Assembly: GCA_029948255.1 (NCBI GenBank) | Contig: JALIZF010001885.1 | Span: forward strand, 124,001 to 188,000 | Direction of reading: 5' to 3' | DNA length: 64,000 nucleotides | Origin: Telmatactis stephensoni | Taxonomy: Eukaryota; Cnidaria; Anthozoa; Actiniaria; Isophelliidae | Shown here: piece after piece, positions 28,001 to 39,229 of the stretch | How the letters are laid out: every line of letters begins with the position of its first letter | How positions within the stretch are numbered: position 1 is the first letter of the stretch | Translations under genes and position numbers: made by a program | Notes under the pieces: generated by a model | Seen by the model: only the letters and a program-made list of their open reading frames with translations | Databases searched by the model: none | Told to the model about the DNA's origin: nothing

Positions 28001-29480
28001 AAAAATGGCCCAAAATCGACAAAATGCAAAGGCTATAGCCCATTAAAAATGGTCGAAAAGGCCCAATATCGACAAAATGCTAAGGCTATAGGCCATTAGA
28101 AGTCGTAAAAAAAAAATGGTCCAAAATCGACGAAATGCAAGCCCATGCAAAATGCTCAAAAATGACCAAAAATCGACAAAATGCAAAGGCTATAGCCCAT
28201 GCAAAATGCTCAAAAATGGGTCAAAATCGACAAAATGCAAAGGCTATAGCCTATGCAAAATGCTCAAAAATTGGTCAAAATCGACAAAATGCAAAGGCTA
28301 TAGCCCATGCAAAATGCTCAAAAATGACCAAAAATCGACAAAATGCAAAGGCTATAGCCCATGCAAAACGCTCAAAAATGACCAAAAATCGACAAAATGC
28401 AAAGGCTATAGTCTATGAAAAATGCTGAAATATGGCCAAAAATAAACAAAAGGCAAATTAGGCTATAGGCCATTCAAATTGGTCAGAAATAAACAAAACA
28501 CAAACGCTATAGCCCATGCAAAATGCTGAAAAATGACCAAAAATCGACAAAATGCAAAGGCTATGGCCCATGCAAAACGCTCAAAAATGACCAAAAATCG
28601 ACAAAATGCAAAGGCTATAGCCCATGCAAAATGCTCAAAAATGACCAAAAATCGACAAAATGCAAAGGCTATAGCCCATGCAAAATGCTCAAAAATGGGT
28701 CAAAATCGACAAAATACAAAGGTCATGCAAAATGCTCCAAAATGACCAAAAATCGACCTAATGCAAAGGCTATAGCCCATGTAAAATGCTCAAAAATGGC
28801 CAAAAATCGACCAAATGCAAAGGCTATAGCCCATGTAAAATGCGCAGAAATGGCCCAAACTCGCCGGTAAACAAACTAGGCCATAGTCTATGAAAGAAAC
28901 TTTAAAAATAGCCCAAACTCGATGTAAAACAAAGGCTACAGACCATGCAAAAAGTTCAAAAATGGCCTAAATCGTCAGTAAACAAAGGCTATAGTCTATG
29001 AAAAAAATGTAAAAAATGGCCCAAAATCGACATCAAACAAAGGCTATAGTCTATGAGAAAGGTTAAGAAATAGCTAGCCCCAAATCGTCCAAAAACAAAG
29101 GCTATAGCCCATGCAAAAAGGTCAAAAACTGATGGCTCAAAATCGTCAAAAACCAAAAGCTATAGCTCATAGAAAAAGACCAAAAATGAGCCAAAATCGT
29201 CAAAAACCAAAGGCTAGCTATAGTCTATGAAAAAAGTTTAATGAATAGCCAAAAATCGACATAAAACCATGCAAAAAGGCTAAACATGGTCAAAAAACAA
29301 AGGTTGTAGCCCATGCAAAAAGGTTGAAAATGACAAAATGACCCCAAATCGCTGAACAATTTAAAGGCTATGTATAGCCAATGCAAAATGGTCAAAAATA
29401 TGGTCCAAAATTGTCAATAAAACGAAGGCTATATCCCAGACAAGAAGGTCGAAAATGGGATATACGCAAAAAATTGGCCA
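25070..29480. repeat. 4.4-kb tandem array of 54-bp units with higher-order structure
   Basis: Unit core: AAAATGCTCAAAAATGGGTC, AAAATCGACAAAATGCAAAG, GCTATAGCCCATGC (54 bp), about 80 copies; divergent at both edges (CAGTAAACA or CATAAAACA variants). Variants recur as blocks: for example the stretch at 27079-27405 repeats about 694 bp later at 27773-28099. Because 54 is a multiple of three, 18-residue-periodic open frames run in two registers; no splice sites, codon bias or start context supports coding. Confidence 0.97.
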
Positions 29481-30850
29481 AAAAGTCGACTGGATTTAAG
29501 GCAACTTTGTGCGATTCAAGGCGACTTTGTACGACTTAAGGGGACTTAATTGGTTCCCAAAGTAGGCCTGTATCTAGGACGGAGGTAGTTATTGTGCAGT
29601 AAAAAACGCGTTCGCAAATTTTACTAGCTAAGTGTGATATAAACACCATGGCTGATATGTAGAGCACAAGAAAAAGCAAACTTAGAAACACGAGGCTAAG
29701 CCGGCTACTACTCCTCTTGCTTTTCGAGTGCTGTACATTTTTCAGAATGTTTATATTTCAGTACAGTAGCTAGACATAAGCAAAATCGTTCTATATTGCT
29801 TTTATATATGAAATGAAATATTTTCAACGCCAATCAGCGCGCGCGCTATAAAAACACTTAAAAACATAAATAAGAAAATTAGTGATATTCAACGGTTCGA
29901 TGTCAAATTGAAAATTAATTTGTTTTGCAAAAAAAAACCATCAGTTTTACAAATGGTTGTAAGACTCGACAAGTCCTATTTAGTAAGTATTTCTCGGTTC
30001 TTTTGATTCAAACATTACGTCGCGATCGATCGTGACAAATAATTTCGTTGCGTAAGCATAAAAGTGCAAGCATAAGCGCATGCACGCCGTACAAGAAAAT
30101 GGAAAATTTTGATTCTTGCGCTTGTGCTTATATGATAAACGGCTTGTGCTGGCATCGTGCAGAAAAAGATGAAAGGGGCACCTCCAAGCGCATGCGCGTA
30201 AATACTCGAGAACCAGGTTTTGCGAAACTCCATATAAACGCTCTGTAAAATTTTCCTGGGGGGGGGGGGGGGTGGAGTCTCCCTAGACAACTTTTCTCCA
30301 TATAAACAGGACCTTAGACGTTTTCGCTACGGTCGGACTTTAAAGAGAGCCACTTCGATGCTGTTCTCAATGTTTGGACCAATGCTGATTTTGACACAAC
30401 ATTTTCGGAAAATAACGCTGTCCTTTTGTAGATCAAAATGATAGGGGCGTCATTTTGTTTTTATTTATTTTTATTTTAATCAATATTTATACAGGGACAT
30501 CTAATTTAGCATGGCTAGTTTGAATAGGGCCCTGTTTTACACAAATTACAGAATAAACTAAGAACTACAATGAGAGACTAATATATAGAACACATAGAAT
30601 ACATAACTAGGTATCGACCTCCACATACTAGGAGGAATAGTTATCTACAACTAGTTGTGATCCGTCAACTAAACTCGTTTTGTTCTCAATAACAAATGCG
30701 CCCATGTAGGACCATGTAAAGTTTGTTGACTTTGTTATCTACTTTTTTTCCAGTGATGTGGACTAGTCATTCATGTACTGCGCAACTGATAACAACTAGT
30801 TATCGACAACTATTCCCTAGTCTTTGGAGGCCCTATGGGAACAAAGTCAT
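29481..30850. other. Intergenic spacer with short repeats
   Basis: Contains a palindrome-like segment at 30045-30140 with GCAAGCATAAGCGCA and GCGCTTGTGCTTATA (akin to the satellite ancestor) and a G17 run near 30257. No gene recognised. Confidence 0.5.
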
Positions 30851-30852
30851 CA

Positions 30853-30858
30853 TTTATT
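30853..30858 (-). promoter_or_regulatory. AATAAA poly(A) signal of sulfotransferase-like gene
   Basis: TTTATT on the plus strand, 48 bp beyond the stop codon. Confidence 0.55.
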
Positions 30859-30905
30859 TATACTAGCTTGCTTCCCTCTACATTTTTAGAAACATTTTTC
30901 CCTGC

Positions 30906-31676
30906 TTAGACGTCTTTATTGATGATCATCCTTTTGGCATACATACTTTCATACAACGGCAAACACTCTTCGGCAGCTTTTAACGCTTCTTTAGGCAAGT
31001 CATAATGGAGGCAAGATCTTTCGTCTTTTCTTGGTCGTTTTACAAAACCACTTGATTGCATCACAGGGTCATGCCAGTCGGAACACTGCGCTCGGCCCCA
31101 CCCGGGGACAGGACCTGGTTGCCACTTTGTCATCTCAGCCTCGTGTTGAATTCCAGTAGCGTTACAATAAGCACGCAAGGCCTCATCCGGGAACTCAAGC
31201 AAATCGCCAGCATCGATTATCAGGGGAAAAGGGTGGAGCTGGTCATTTACAAAGTTGTACAGTTCGTACAATTCTTTGACCCCAAATTCGGTGGATACAA
31301 AATATCCGCACTGGTTGATCAAGGACTGGACTATATGGTAAGGGTTTCGAATCAAAAACGTGTGTTGGAACTCTCGCATTTTGTCTTGAAGTAATAGCTC
31401 GTAGTTTTTCTGTAGGGAGCGAGCCATTTCTTTAGCGAAGATCAACCTTTTACCTTCGTAACTTTTCGTAAGAATATCAATCACTGATTGATACGTAGCA
31501 TTAGGATTCACAGGAATCTCGGTGAAGAGTTCGCTGGCCCTTTGAACGCCGAAGTAAAAGGGATCTCCAAATATTTCGTGGAATACTTCGGCTTGATCAA
31601 GTGTTCTGATTGAACGTTCGAAAGCAGTGGACACAGACTTTGGTGCTGACCATAAAATGACGTTTTTCACTGCCAT
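30906..31676 (-). CDS. P-loop sulfotransferase-like protein, intronless
   Basis: Single-exon frame of 256 residues from ATG at 31676 to TAG at 30906. The N-terminus VILWSAPKSVSTAFERSIR matches the phosphosulfate-binding loop of the sulfotransferase P-loop superfamily (W-S-x-P-[RK]-S-x-S-T). FLIRNPYHIVQSLINQ corresponds to the second (3'-phosphate-binding) region. Proteins of this type in invertebrates are often labelled branched-chain aminotransferase-like although they lack a transaminase fold. The frame is open upstream to an ATG at 31856 (316 residues, hydrophobic start); I prefer 31676 because the family core begins there. AATAAA follows 48 bp after the stop. Cytosolic; substrate not predictable. 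Absence of introns beside intron-rich neighbours suggests a retrocopy origin or naturally intronless family. Confidence 0.75.
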   Translation of the reverse strand: MAVKNVILWSAPKSVSTAFERSIRTLDQAEVFHEIFGDPFYFGVQRASELFTEIPVNPNATYQSVIDILTKSYEGKRLIFAKEMARSLQKNYELLLQDKMREFQHTFLIRNPYHIVQSLINQCGYFVSTEFGVKELYELYNFVNDQLHPFPLIIDAGDLLEFPDEALRAYCNATGIQHEAEMTKWQPGPVPGWGRAQCSDWHDPVMQSSGFVKRPRKDERSCLHYDLPKEALKAAEECLPLYESMYAKRMIINKDV

Positions 31677-31972
31677 CAGGTCCGCAGGCTTAATTATGAA
31701 TGGAAGGGTTGGTTTTAAAAGTTGGTGGACCTGTACATTATAGTTAATTAAAGTCAGTTCTCTTTTTGGAAAAACTATAGAACTGACCCCGCAAATAATA
31801 TTCATGTAGTTGATCTTTTGGAAAACGATGCAGAAACACAATAGGATAAAAATCATAAATATCTTTTGCAGGGCGGTATTCTATAATTGGTGGTGAGATC
31901 TCACGTCGCAGAAATATTTCCTTTCCATGACAATTTCCATGACAATTTCCGATGAGAGACGAGTTTCATAAA

Positions 31973-32670
31973 GGCGGTATTACACGAGACGATTTTTAAC
32001 GACGATTTTGCGAGGAACGCAGCCTAGTCCACAGGCTTTCCCGTCTCGTTTCTAAACGTGACGTCACAGAGTGACTAGGCTGCGCGCAACGGCGTTGTCG
32101 TGAAACTTTAACTATGTAATGTAGTCAACATGAGTAATCTGTTTAGAGTAAATCTGTTAATCTTCAGATAACTGACATGTAATAAGAGAAGTAAAAATAG
32201 TAACTAGGAAAGAGAAATAATGTGTAAAATGCTTGAAATCTGAATGTAAAGGAAGCTGTAAGAAATATGTTGTAAAATTTAATCAGTTTAAGCAAACACG
32301 CCCCATTGTTAGTGTATTAAATCACATCCGGTAACTACAGCTATAAAACGCATACTCTTGTAACTAAGGTCAAATTGTTGCAGATTGTTGATTGCAAATC
32401 GTGATCAATGAACGTGAAGGATTAAAATACAGTCCCCAAGATCGTGGTTGTGACTCGATTCAGTGGTGCCGTCGGGCGGATCCCCGACATGGTGTTGCAC
32501 TAAAAATCGTTCTCGTGTAACACGCCATTAGGAACGATTTTCCTTGCAATTTTCGCTTCGGTAACGCGTTGCGAGTTTTTGAATCCAAGTCAAAAACTCG
32601 CAATGCAAAATATTGCAAGTTGTTCAGTGAAGCGTTGCGCGGAAAATCGTCTCGTGTAACACTGCCTTCA
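31973..32670. mobile_element. TTACACGAGACG foldback, copy with insertion
   Basis: Left end AAAGGCGGTATTACACGAGA..TTTTTAACGACGATTTT and right end GGAAAATCGTCTCGTGTAAC..ACTGCCTT match 20601-20813. The interior is longer and holds another inverted pair (CTAAAAATCGTTCTCGTGTA near 32500). Confidence 0.65.
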
Positions 32671-32676
32671 GGTGGC

Positions 32677-33633
32677 TCGATATAGTTTTTTATTGACCAC
32701 GCCTCCGTTTTTCATTTCACGAATTGAGCAACTTACTCTTGACCAACCAAAACGGTTTTTACATCAGTTATTGGACTTAAATCAAAGTTTATATTTTTTT
32801 CTATTTCACTTCGATTTGTGTTGCCATAGCGACAGTAAACAAAGATGACTGAAATCAATTTTTCTAAAATATCTTTCGAACTCGAGCAGCTCTAGACTAG
32901 GGACTATATGGGCAACAAACTACACACTAAGGCAAAGAAACTAACGTACAATTCAAAAAATTTCATCAAGCCGTTTTCGAATAATTCGCGAAAACATAAA
33001 TAATGCGAATTTGCCAATTTCCGGCCCTTTATTCCAAATCACTTCAATCAAAGAGTTTTAATTCTATGTTATCTACTTTACCTTGGTATGTTCTTTGTTA
33101 CATAGTATTTGGGTGCCTGGAATTCTTTGAAATCAAGAGATATTTCAGAAAAACTGATTTCAGCCTTATTTATATAGCGTTGCCATGATAACACCAATTA
33201 CACTGAAACTGACAAAAAACAAAACCTTGAAGTCAGTTTATCTACTGACAGGAAAACTGTTGTGATTGAACTAGGGTAAGCTAATCAATATATTTCATTT
33301 TTTGAATTGTTTGTGATATACTCAAAAACGGCTTGATTTTTGAATTGTACCTTAATTTCTTTGCCTTAGTGTGTAGATATTGCCCATGTAGTCCCTTTTC
33401 TAGCTGCTGGAGTTCGAAAGATATTTTAGAAAAATTGATTTCAGCCATCTTTGTTTACCGTCGACGCTATGGCAACACAAATCGAGGTGAAATAGACAAA
33501 AATCAAAACTTTGATTCAAGTCCAAACTGGTGTAAAAACCGTTTTGGTTGGTCAAGAGTAAGTTGCAATTGCTCAATTCGTGAAGTGAAAAATGGAAGCA
33601 TTGCCAATAAAAACTATATCGAGCCACCTTAAG
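32677..33633. mobile_element. Large foldback element, about 280-nt arms
   Basis: GGTGGCTCGATATAGTTTTT..ACCAACCAAAACGGTTTTTA..GACTAGGGACTATATGGGC on the left is inverted on the right ending AACTATATCGAGCCACCTTA. Arms diverge modestly. It lies between two GTTACAC-type ends (GTGTAACACTGCCTT and AAGGCAGTGTTACAC), so the whole block reads as a palindrome inside a palindrome. Confidence 0.75.
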
Positions 33634-34130
33634 GCAGTGTTACACGCTGAACTGGCAATTTCGTCCTAAAGCCAGGGCTACACGGACGATTATTTGCCTG
33701 TACAGGCGACACGATTTTTTCACATCACTAAAGTTACAATTTCGTGTACCATATTTGTTTATGAAAAACAGTCCTTCATGTCACGCCACCTTTATCGCCA
33801 GCATTTGCAATTGCTGCCAACATTTCTCACTCGTGTAGCTACCACGTCGGTGATTTCAAAAAATCGCCTGTGCAAGCAAGAGATCGCTCGTGTAGCCATG
33901 GCTTAAAACGTCGTTCGCAACACAAGTTGTTCGCGACACAAGGTTGCAGGAGTAGAATTGAAAACAGTTCTATTTTTGGTAAAACCGTCTCGTGAAACCG
34001 ACTCGGGGAAAATTTCAGCTAAATGACCATGTTACAAGGTGCAATGCGGTTGAGTGTGAAGCTTTATATCTCGCAACGGCGATTCAGGCAAGTGCCAGAG
34101 AAAAGTTTAGCGTGTAATAGACTACGGTAT
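33634..34130. mobile_element. GTTACAC-type element with nested GGGCTACACGGACGA palindrome
   Basis: AAGGCAGTGTTACACGCTGA begins it. At 33673-33906 sits AGCCAGGGCTACACGGACGA.. with inverse ..TCGCTCGTGTAGCCATGGCT, including CGCCTGTGCAAGC. No coding content. Confidence 0.55.
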
Positions 34131-34269
34131 GATTTGAGGTTTTAAGAAATCAGTAATGAAAAAATATACTATCTGGTACGGAAACATGACGAAAAATACA
34201 TGCAAAAACCTTACCAAATCGTTGACTTGACCTACACGATACGTGGACGCCAAAACTGAATACATTACT

Positions 34270-34492
34270 AACGCAACAAACCATTGCCACCGTGTGCATA
34301 ATTACGCGTCCAGCCAGACTAAAGTCTCGATTGGGATTTGGTCAATAGGCTACCGAGAAGCCAGCAAAGTGTACAGACACTGTATAGAAATCTCCGCCTC
34401 TGTCTGGATTTTTGGTAGCCTATTGACCAAATTCCCAATAGTGACTTACGTCTGGCGGGACGCGTAGTTTTGCACACGGTGGTAAGCGTCTG
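34270..34492. mobile_element. Foldback MITE (ACGCGTCCAGCCAGACT)
   Basis: CCATTGCCACCGTGTGCATA..GGTCAATAGGCTACCGAGAA is mirrored by TTTGGTAGCCTATTGACC..GCACACGGTGG; arms of about 90 nt. Confidence 0.75.
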
Positions 34493-34871
34493 AGCAAGGG
34501 CATTAAGGCAAGTCAACAAATTAATATCACTTATCTGTTTTGTTGTATCTTAGCTTCATTTGCATATTTTTTCATCAATTAGTTGAACAATCGGTTCAAC
34601 CTACCGCGTGACCCGTTACGTAAGCGGTACGCGTCAGTTAATAAGTTAATAAGTTAATCCAAATCCCCTAAATAACCAAGATAACTCGTGGATTGACCAA
34701 AATAACCACAGGAAGCCCAAACAATACATTTTAGTAAAATAACGAGTTTTCATTTGAAGACAAAAATCTAAATCAATAAATCAACAATTTCTTTAGCCCC
34801 CAAAAAAGTCATTAGTTATAAAAGAAAAAAAAAGTGCCAAAAAGAAAAAAAAGTGAAAAAAAATTGCTCAC

Positions 34872-34944
34872 CGCCGGATCGGGAATCGAACCCGGGCCTT
34901 TCTCTTGGAAAGCCATGGGTATATCCACTGGACCATCCAGATCT
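34872..34944 (-). tRNA. tRNA-like sequence with Pol III terminator (likely pseudogene)
   Basis: On the minus strand: GGTCCAGTGGATATACC D-arm-like, CTTTCCAAG anticodon-loop-like, GGGTTCGATTCCC B-box, and a T8 terminator 15 nt downstream. Body resembles Glu/Gly tRNAs, but acceptor pairing is only about five of seven and the anticodon stem does not form cleanly. Confidence 0.35.
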
Positions 34945-34945
34945 A

Positions 34946-36374
34946 GAAGATGCATGACTGCGTCTGGTGAATTTTGTGCATTATTGTCAGTGTGAAGTTA
35001 ATTACAAAACAAATGCAAAAACGCTTCTCTCTGTGCTCGGTAGCAAAATGTCGCTATAAATATAAAAGAAATTACTTTACAAAACACTAAGCCAATAACA
35101 GGCTCGTAACATGGTATATGGGATCAGGAATCAAGCCCCGAATTATGGCCAGGATCAGGGATCAAAGGCCAGGGCTCAGGGATCAAATGGGTGGGATCGA
35201 GAATCAGGGACATTGGGTCAGGATCAGGGATCAGCTCAGTTATTTTCACCAAGGATAAGGGATGAAAATTGTCTAAAAATATCAAAATTTCCGTAAAATC
35301 CCGGGATCAGTGAGACGAAAATATACCATGTTACGAGTCTGCAATAAACTAACTCAATACGCCTTTTTGTTGCTGTTTTCGGCTAGCGGACTCGACCGAA
35401 GCCTTCACGGCGCTCGCTTTCAAAATGTTTTCCGGCGTTTGTTTATCTACTTTGACTCTTGTGATGATATAGTACGAATACTAAAAGCTTGGATGACTTT
35501 GATGTTGCACTTGAAGAGATTTTTGTCGCTTGACAGCGATGTACAAAGTTTTTACTCGTCACTTGAGTATCGACCGGAAATGCGATATTCTATTGCGTAA
35601 GTCATGGCTAAACTTTCTTCGGTACTTCGATGGCTTTACCCCGGAAATATCTTACGCTAATACTAGGAATTGAATGATCTAAAAGGCTTCTTCTTTAAAC
35701 AACGTACGTCTGTATTTAATTTTTCGTGTGTATTGGACATGTCTGGGAGTGCTTCTAGTCAATGCTATTTCAAGCTATAATGTTCAGTTTGTATTTCTAG
35801 AGCTGATGTGTTCTCCGGCACTATTTGACTCGGCTATCAAACTATTTACGGCATATTAATAACCGACACGTTTATCTGCCTTAATCATATCCATTTTGAA
35901 ATCACTCACAAATTCTGCAATCTGATTGGTTAAAAAGTGTGCGATTTAAGCATTAATCGCACTATTTTGAATCATTAATAGCATCTGATTTTGTCTGCCA
36001 ATCACATAGCAGATTTCAAGAAAATCAACCAATCAAATAACAGGATTTGAAGCTAAATTTTTGGGTAAGGGAAGAAAAGCAAAAAAACATGGCAGCCATT
36101 TTTTCCCTTTTTCAAACAAGAAATGAGCAGTAAATATGGATGAATTTTGTGACTTACAATTTTTGTTGGAGGAAGATGACAACACAACACAACACAACAC
36201 AACACTATTAAGAGACAATTTTATAGTCTTCTTTTTTTAAAAAATGTCACATGGTGTATCTAAGATTGGATATAGGATCGTTAATAATAAAGTCATTTTG
36301 GAACTGCAGCCTGATAAAAGAGTTTGAATCTTTATTGTGATTTCAAAATGAATATGATTAATAGGTAATAGAAC
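34946..36374. other. Spacer without a recognised gene
   Basis: GGATCAGGGATCA-type short repeats at 35120-35300. A frame at 35310-35600 runs to a good-looking donor (ATTGC/GTAAGT at 35597) but has no recognisable domain and no acceptor partner; it might be an orphan 5' exon. Confidence 0.4.
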
Positions 36375-36495
36375 TTCGTGTCGTGCAATTTTGGGCTGAA
36401 ATCACACTCGTGATTAACAAATTGCACTCCCGCTACGCGGTCGTGCAATTTTGTAATCACTCTTGTGATTTCATCCCAAATTGCACGACACTCAG
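36375..36495. repeat. Palindrome (GTCGTGCAATTTTGGGCTGA)
   Basis: GTGTCGTGCAATTTTGGGCT..GAAATCAC and GTGATTTCATCCCAAATTGC..ACGACAC, with an inner GTGATTAACAAATTGCAC palindrome. Confidence 0.7.
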
Positions 36496-37418
36496 TTCTA
36501 TTACCATTATTAATAGTAACGACAGTAAAATTCATTGGTTTTCCTTCTACCTAGCTATTTTGAAACATATGTTCTGTATAGTCTTTCTGTTAATTCTTAA
36601 CTAAATAATATAAAAATTAGGTACTACCTAATAGCGGAGCTCCCATTTCAATTCTAATATTTTATTTATGTTCTTGATTCAAATGAATTGGGCTTCCTGT
36701 GTTAATTGGGCTTGAAAAAGTTGGAATGAAGATTATGAAAGTGAAAATTAAGGCATTTGCTTTGATTTGTATATACTCTCACCCTTTGGTCTCCTGTGAG
36801 TTGTATGGGCTTGTAAGCTTGTAAGTGACCTTTATTATAGTATATTTTAATATTCAGATACACTGTCAGATTTCATAATTGACTGTGTAGTGGTTCATAA
36901 TTGTCAGGTATAGAAAGCAAAAATCTCCAAAACCTTATTTCATTGATACAAATAATTAAACCTTTTCAACATCCTGGATATTGCAGAACTATATATCTTG
37001 AGTTGTTTGTTTTCACTATATTTTTACATCTTGTTAATTTTTTTGTGGTTTAGTTGTTGTTTTGTTTTCTAATGACATACTAGGTGAATAACTTGTCTCT
37101 TCCAGATTACACTGATAATACAATTTAAAGTGATGATAAAAATAGCTACTTGACACAACAAGAAAACAAGGAATTAAGGAAGTATTTTTAATTTGCATTT
37201 ACTAGTGAAGTCTCATATGGGCTCAAGGAGCAACAACTCTAGTTCAGTTGTATGCAAAATTCCTTCCTTTTTCATGTCATTAGTCAATCAGTTTCATTAA
37301 ATTCCAGACCGCCCCAAACTTGAACTGTATATACACATTATTCAGGTTGAAATGAGTTCAAAATCAAATTTTTATAAATTTTATTATTAAAAGTCGTGCA
37401 AAAAGTTCACTGTAAAAC

Positions 37419-37493
37419 GGCTTACTATAAACGACGAAACGAAACGAAACGAAACCGTTTCGTTTCGTTTCGTTTCGTCGTTTATAGTAAGCC
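37419..37493. repeat. Perfect 75-nt palindrome with CGTTT pentamers
   Basis: Arms of 37 nt (GGCTTACTATAAACGACG then GAAAC units) separated by a single C, with no mismatch. Flanked on both sides by GTAAAAC, possibly a target duplication. Confidence 0.9.
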
Positions 37494-38279
37494 CCGTAAA
37501 ACAAAATGTCATTGTACATTTACTTGAGTGTTTGTCTAAACTTGGCCACAGTTCTACGTGCAAAAACGTTTATTTTTTCACAGTCATCAATCCCAAATAA
37601 AAGATAAATGATCAAATATAGGTACAACGGACTTTTTGACATCAGAGTTTTTTCTCTCAGGGTCTTTACCTTGAAGTGCTTTCCTTGTTGTCTTTCGAAG
37701 CGTAGTGCTCAGTCCTTGTTTCACACTCGATGCAGACGATTCTTAATTTTCATCTTTGGCTAGATTTAAGCAGCTTTACTGAAGGCATCTTCACGAAACG
37801 AAGAATACACAATCCTCAATGACTCATTCATCACGAGAAGTGTTTTGAAGCTACAAAATTCAAAACCAACTAAAAAAGTCGTCCAGCTTTGTAAATGTTC
37901 TCCGTTGTGTCCTTCGTCTTTCGAGCAGTTTTTGAAACGACACCGGGCCCGAAAAAAATTCAAACGTACGGTATTTTTTTGCTTTAACTCGTCAAGATTG
38001 GCACAGATTAATGATCATGAAAATTGCTAAATTTTTACGAGGTTTTCAGAATGATATTTTCAAGTTTTGTAAGTTAAAACTGCAAGGAAACTTGTAAATT
38101 TTCAGTTTTCAAAGTGTCAGCGCGCGTCAAGTTGGCGCCAAAAATCAATCAGCCAATCAGCATCGCGATGTACAGGGACGTATGTATGTATGTACGTACG
38201 GACACTGGGCTTCCTGTGTCGGTCCATGAAAAATCAGCTCGATGGGTTTACATATCGTTTACATACCATTTTTTCTTAG

Positions 38280-38330
38280 GTATGGTGCTCCGCTCGCGCG
38301 GGCCTTCGGCCCGCGCGGGAGCTCCGCTAT
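38280..38330. repeat. GC-rich hairpin (CGCGCGGGCC-TTC-GGCCCGCGCG)
   Basis: Near-perfect stem GCGCGGGCC/GGCCCGCGC with TTC loop in AT-rich spacer. Confidence 0.7.
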
Positions 38331-39229
38331 AAATTTTGTCTAATCTGATTTCAACATAAATCGTGAAAGCAAATATCGTTGATCTGTGAATAGTTCGGGA
38401 GTCCTTCGGGAGTCCCGGAATAAAAAAATCATATTTCCTTCAATCTCGTACCCAGAGCCGACAGTACTTTCGGCCTGTGGTCAATCGTGTCGAGCATGCG
38501 CAGTAGCATTGTTAACACATTTGCGAGTGAGTGAGTGACTCATTTGCATATTTTGACCCCTCACTATAACTCGTGGATTTGCAATCCACGAGTTAAAATT
38601 TATTTATTTATCGTAGGGCTTTTCTCTTCTGTGGGTTCGTTTTGTCAATGATTAAAACCGCGTTTACTGGCGAGGGGCTATCATGTTCGCGTCAACAGAC
38701 CGTTGGCTACAGTTGAACCGTACGGGTTTCTAACTCGCAACGGTTGGAGTTTTAAAGAAGTTACGGGCATTGTAAAACACTTTCTGGCTTTCTAAAACTT
38801 TGGGAGGAATACAAAAAGGCAGAATAACAGCAATTCAAGGTAATTCATAAATATTGTCTGTATATTTAAATAAAATTTCAAAAGGCCTCAGATGATTATT
38901 ATCCTATTGCCCGTGATCATATGCTAGGTTACTGTCTAAAATTACCCCAAGGTCTTTATCAGGAAGCCTACATAAAAGTGGACGCGGCCCAACCACAATT
39001 AAGCTAAGGAACTTGGTCTTCTCAGAATTAATTAATAGCTGATTTCTACAGCACCACTCTGCAACTCGCCCTTAGTCATCTTCAAGATTGTGTTTAGCTA
39101 CATCGACGCCTTTTATTGGGAAAGATAAGATAATCTTTCATATACATAGGCGCGCTGCTACGATGTTTAGAGTATAAACATTATTGTTGCGGCAACAGGT
39201 TTTTATATATAACACCACAGCCATCAATC

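Noticed and set aside
25679..28870. Many 60-160-codon open frames with repeats like HAKCSKMGQNRQ
   Set aside because: Produced by the 54-bp tandem unit in two registers; no start context, splice sites or termini; period divisible by three explains the openness.
25070..29480. CRISPR-like regular repeats
   Set aside because: Units are contiguous with no unique spacers, and the context is an intron-bearing animal genome.
31056..31394. 112-codon plus-strand frame
   Set aside because: Antisense shadow of the sulfotransferase-like gene.
36136..36240. ATG frame MDEFCDLQFLLEEDD
   Set aside because: Runs into an ACAAC microsatellite and a stop with no donor; may be a transposon 5' relic but unsupported.
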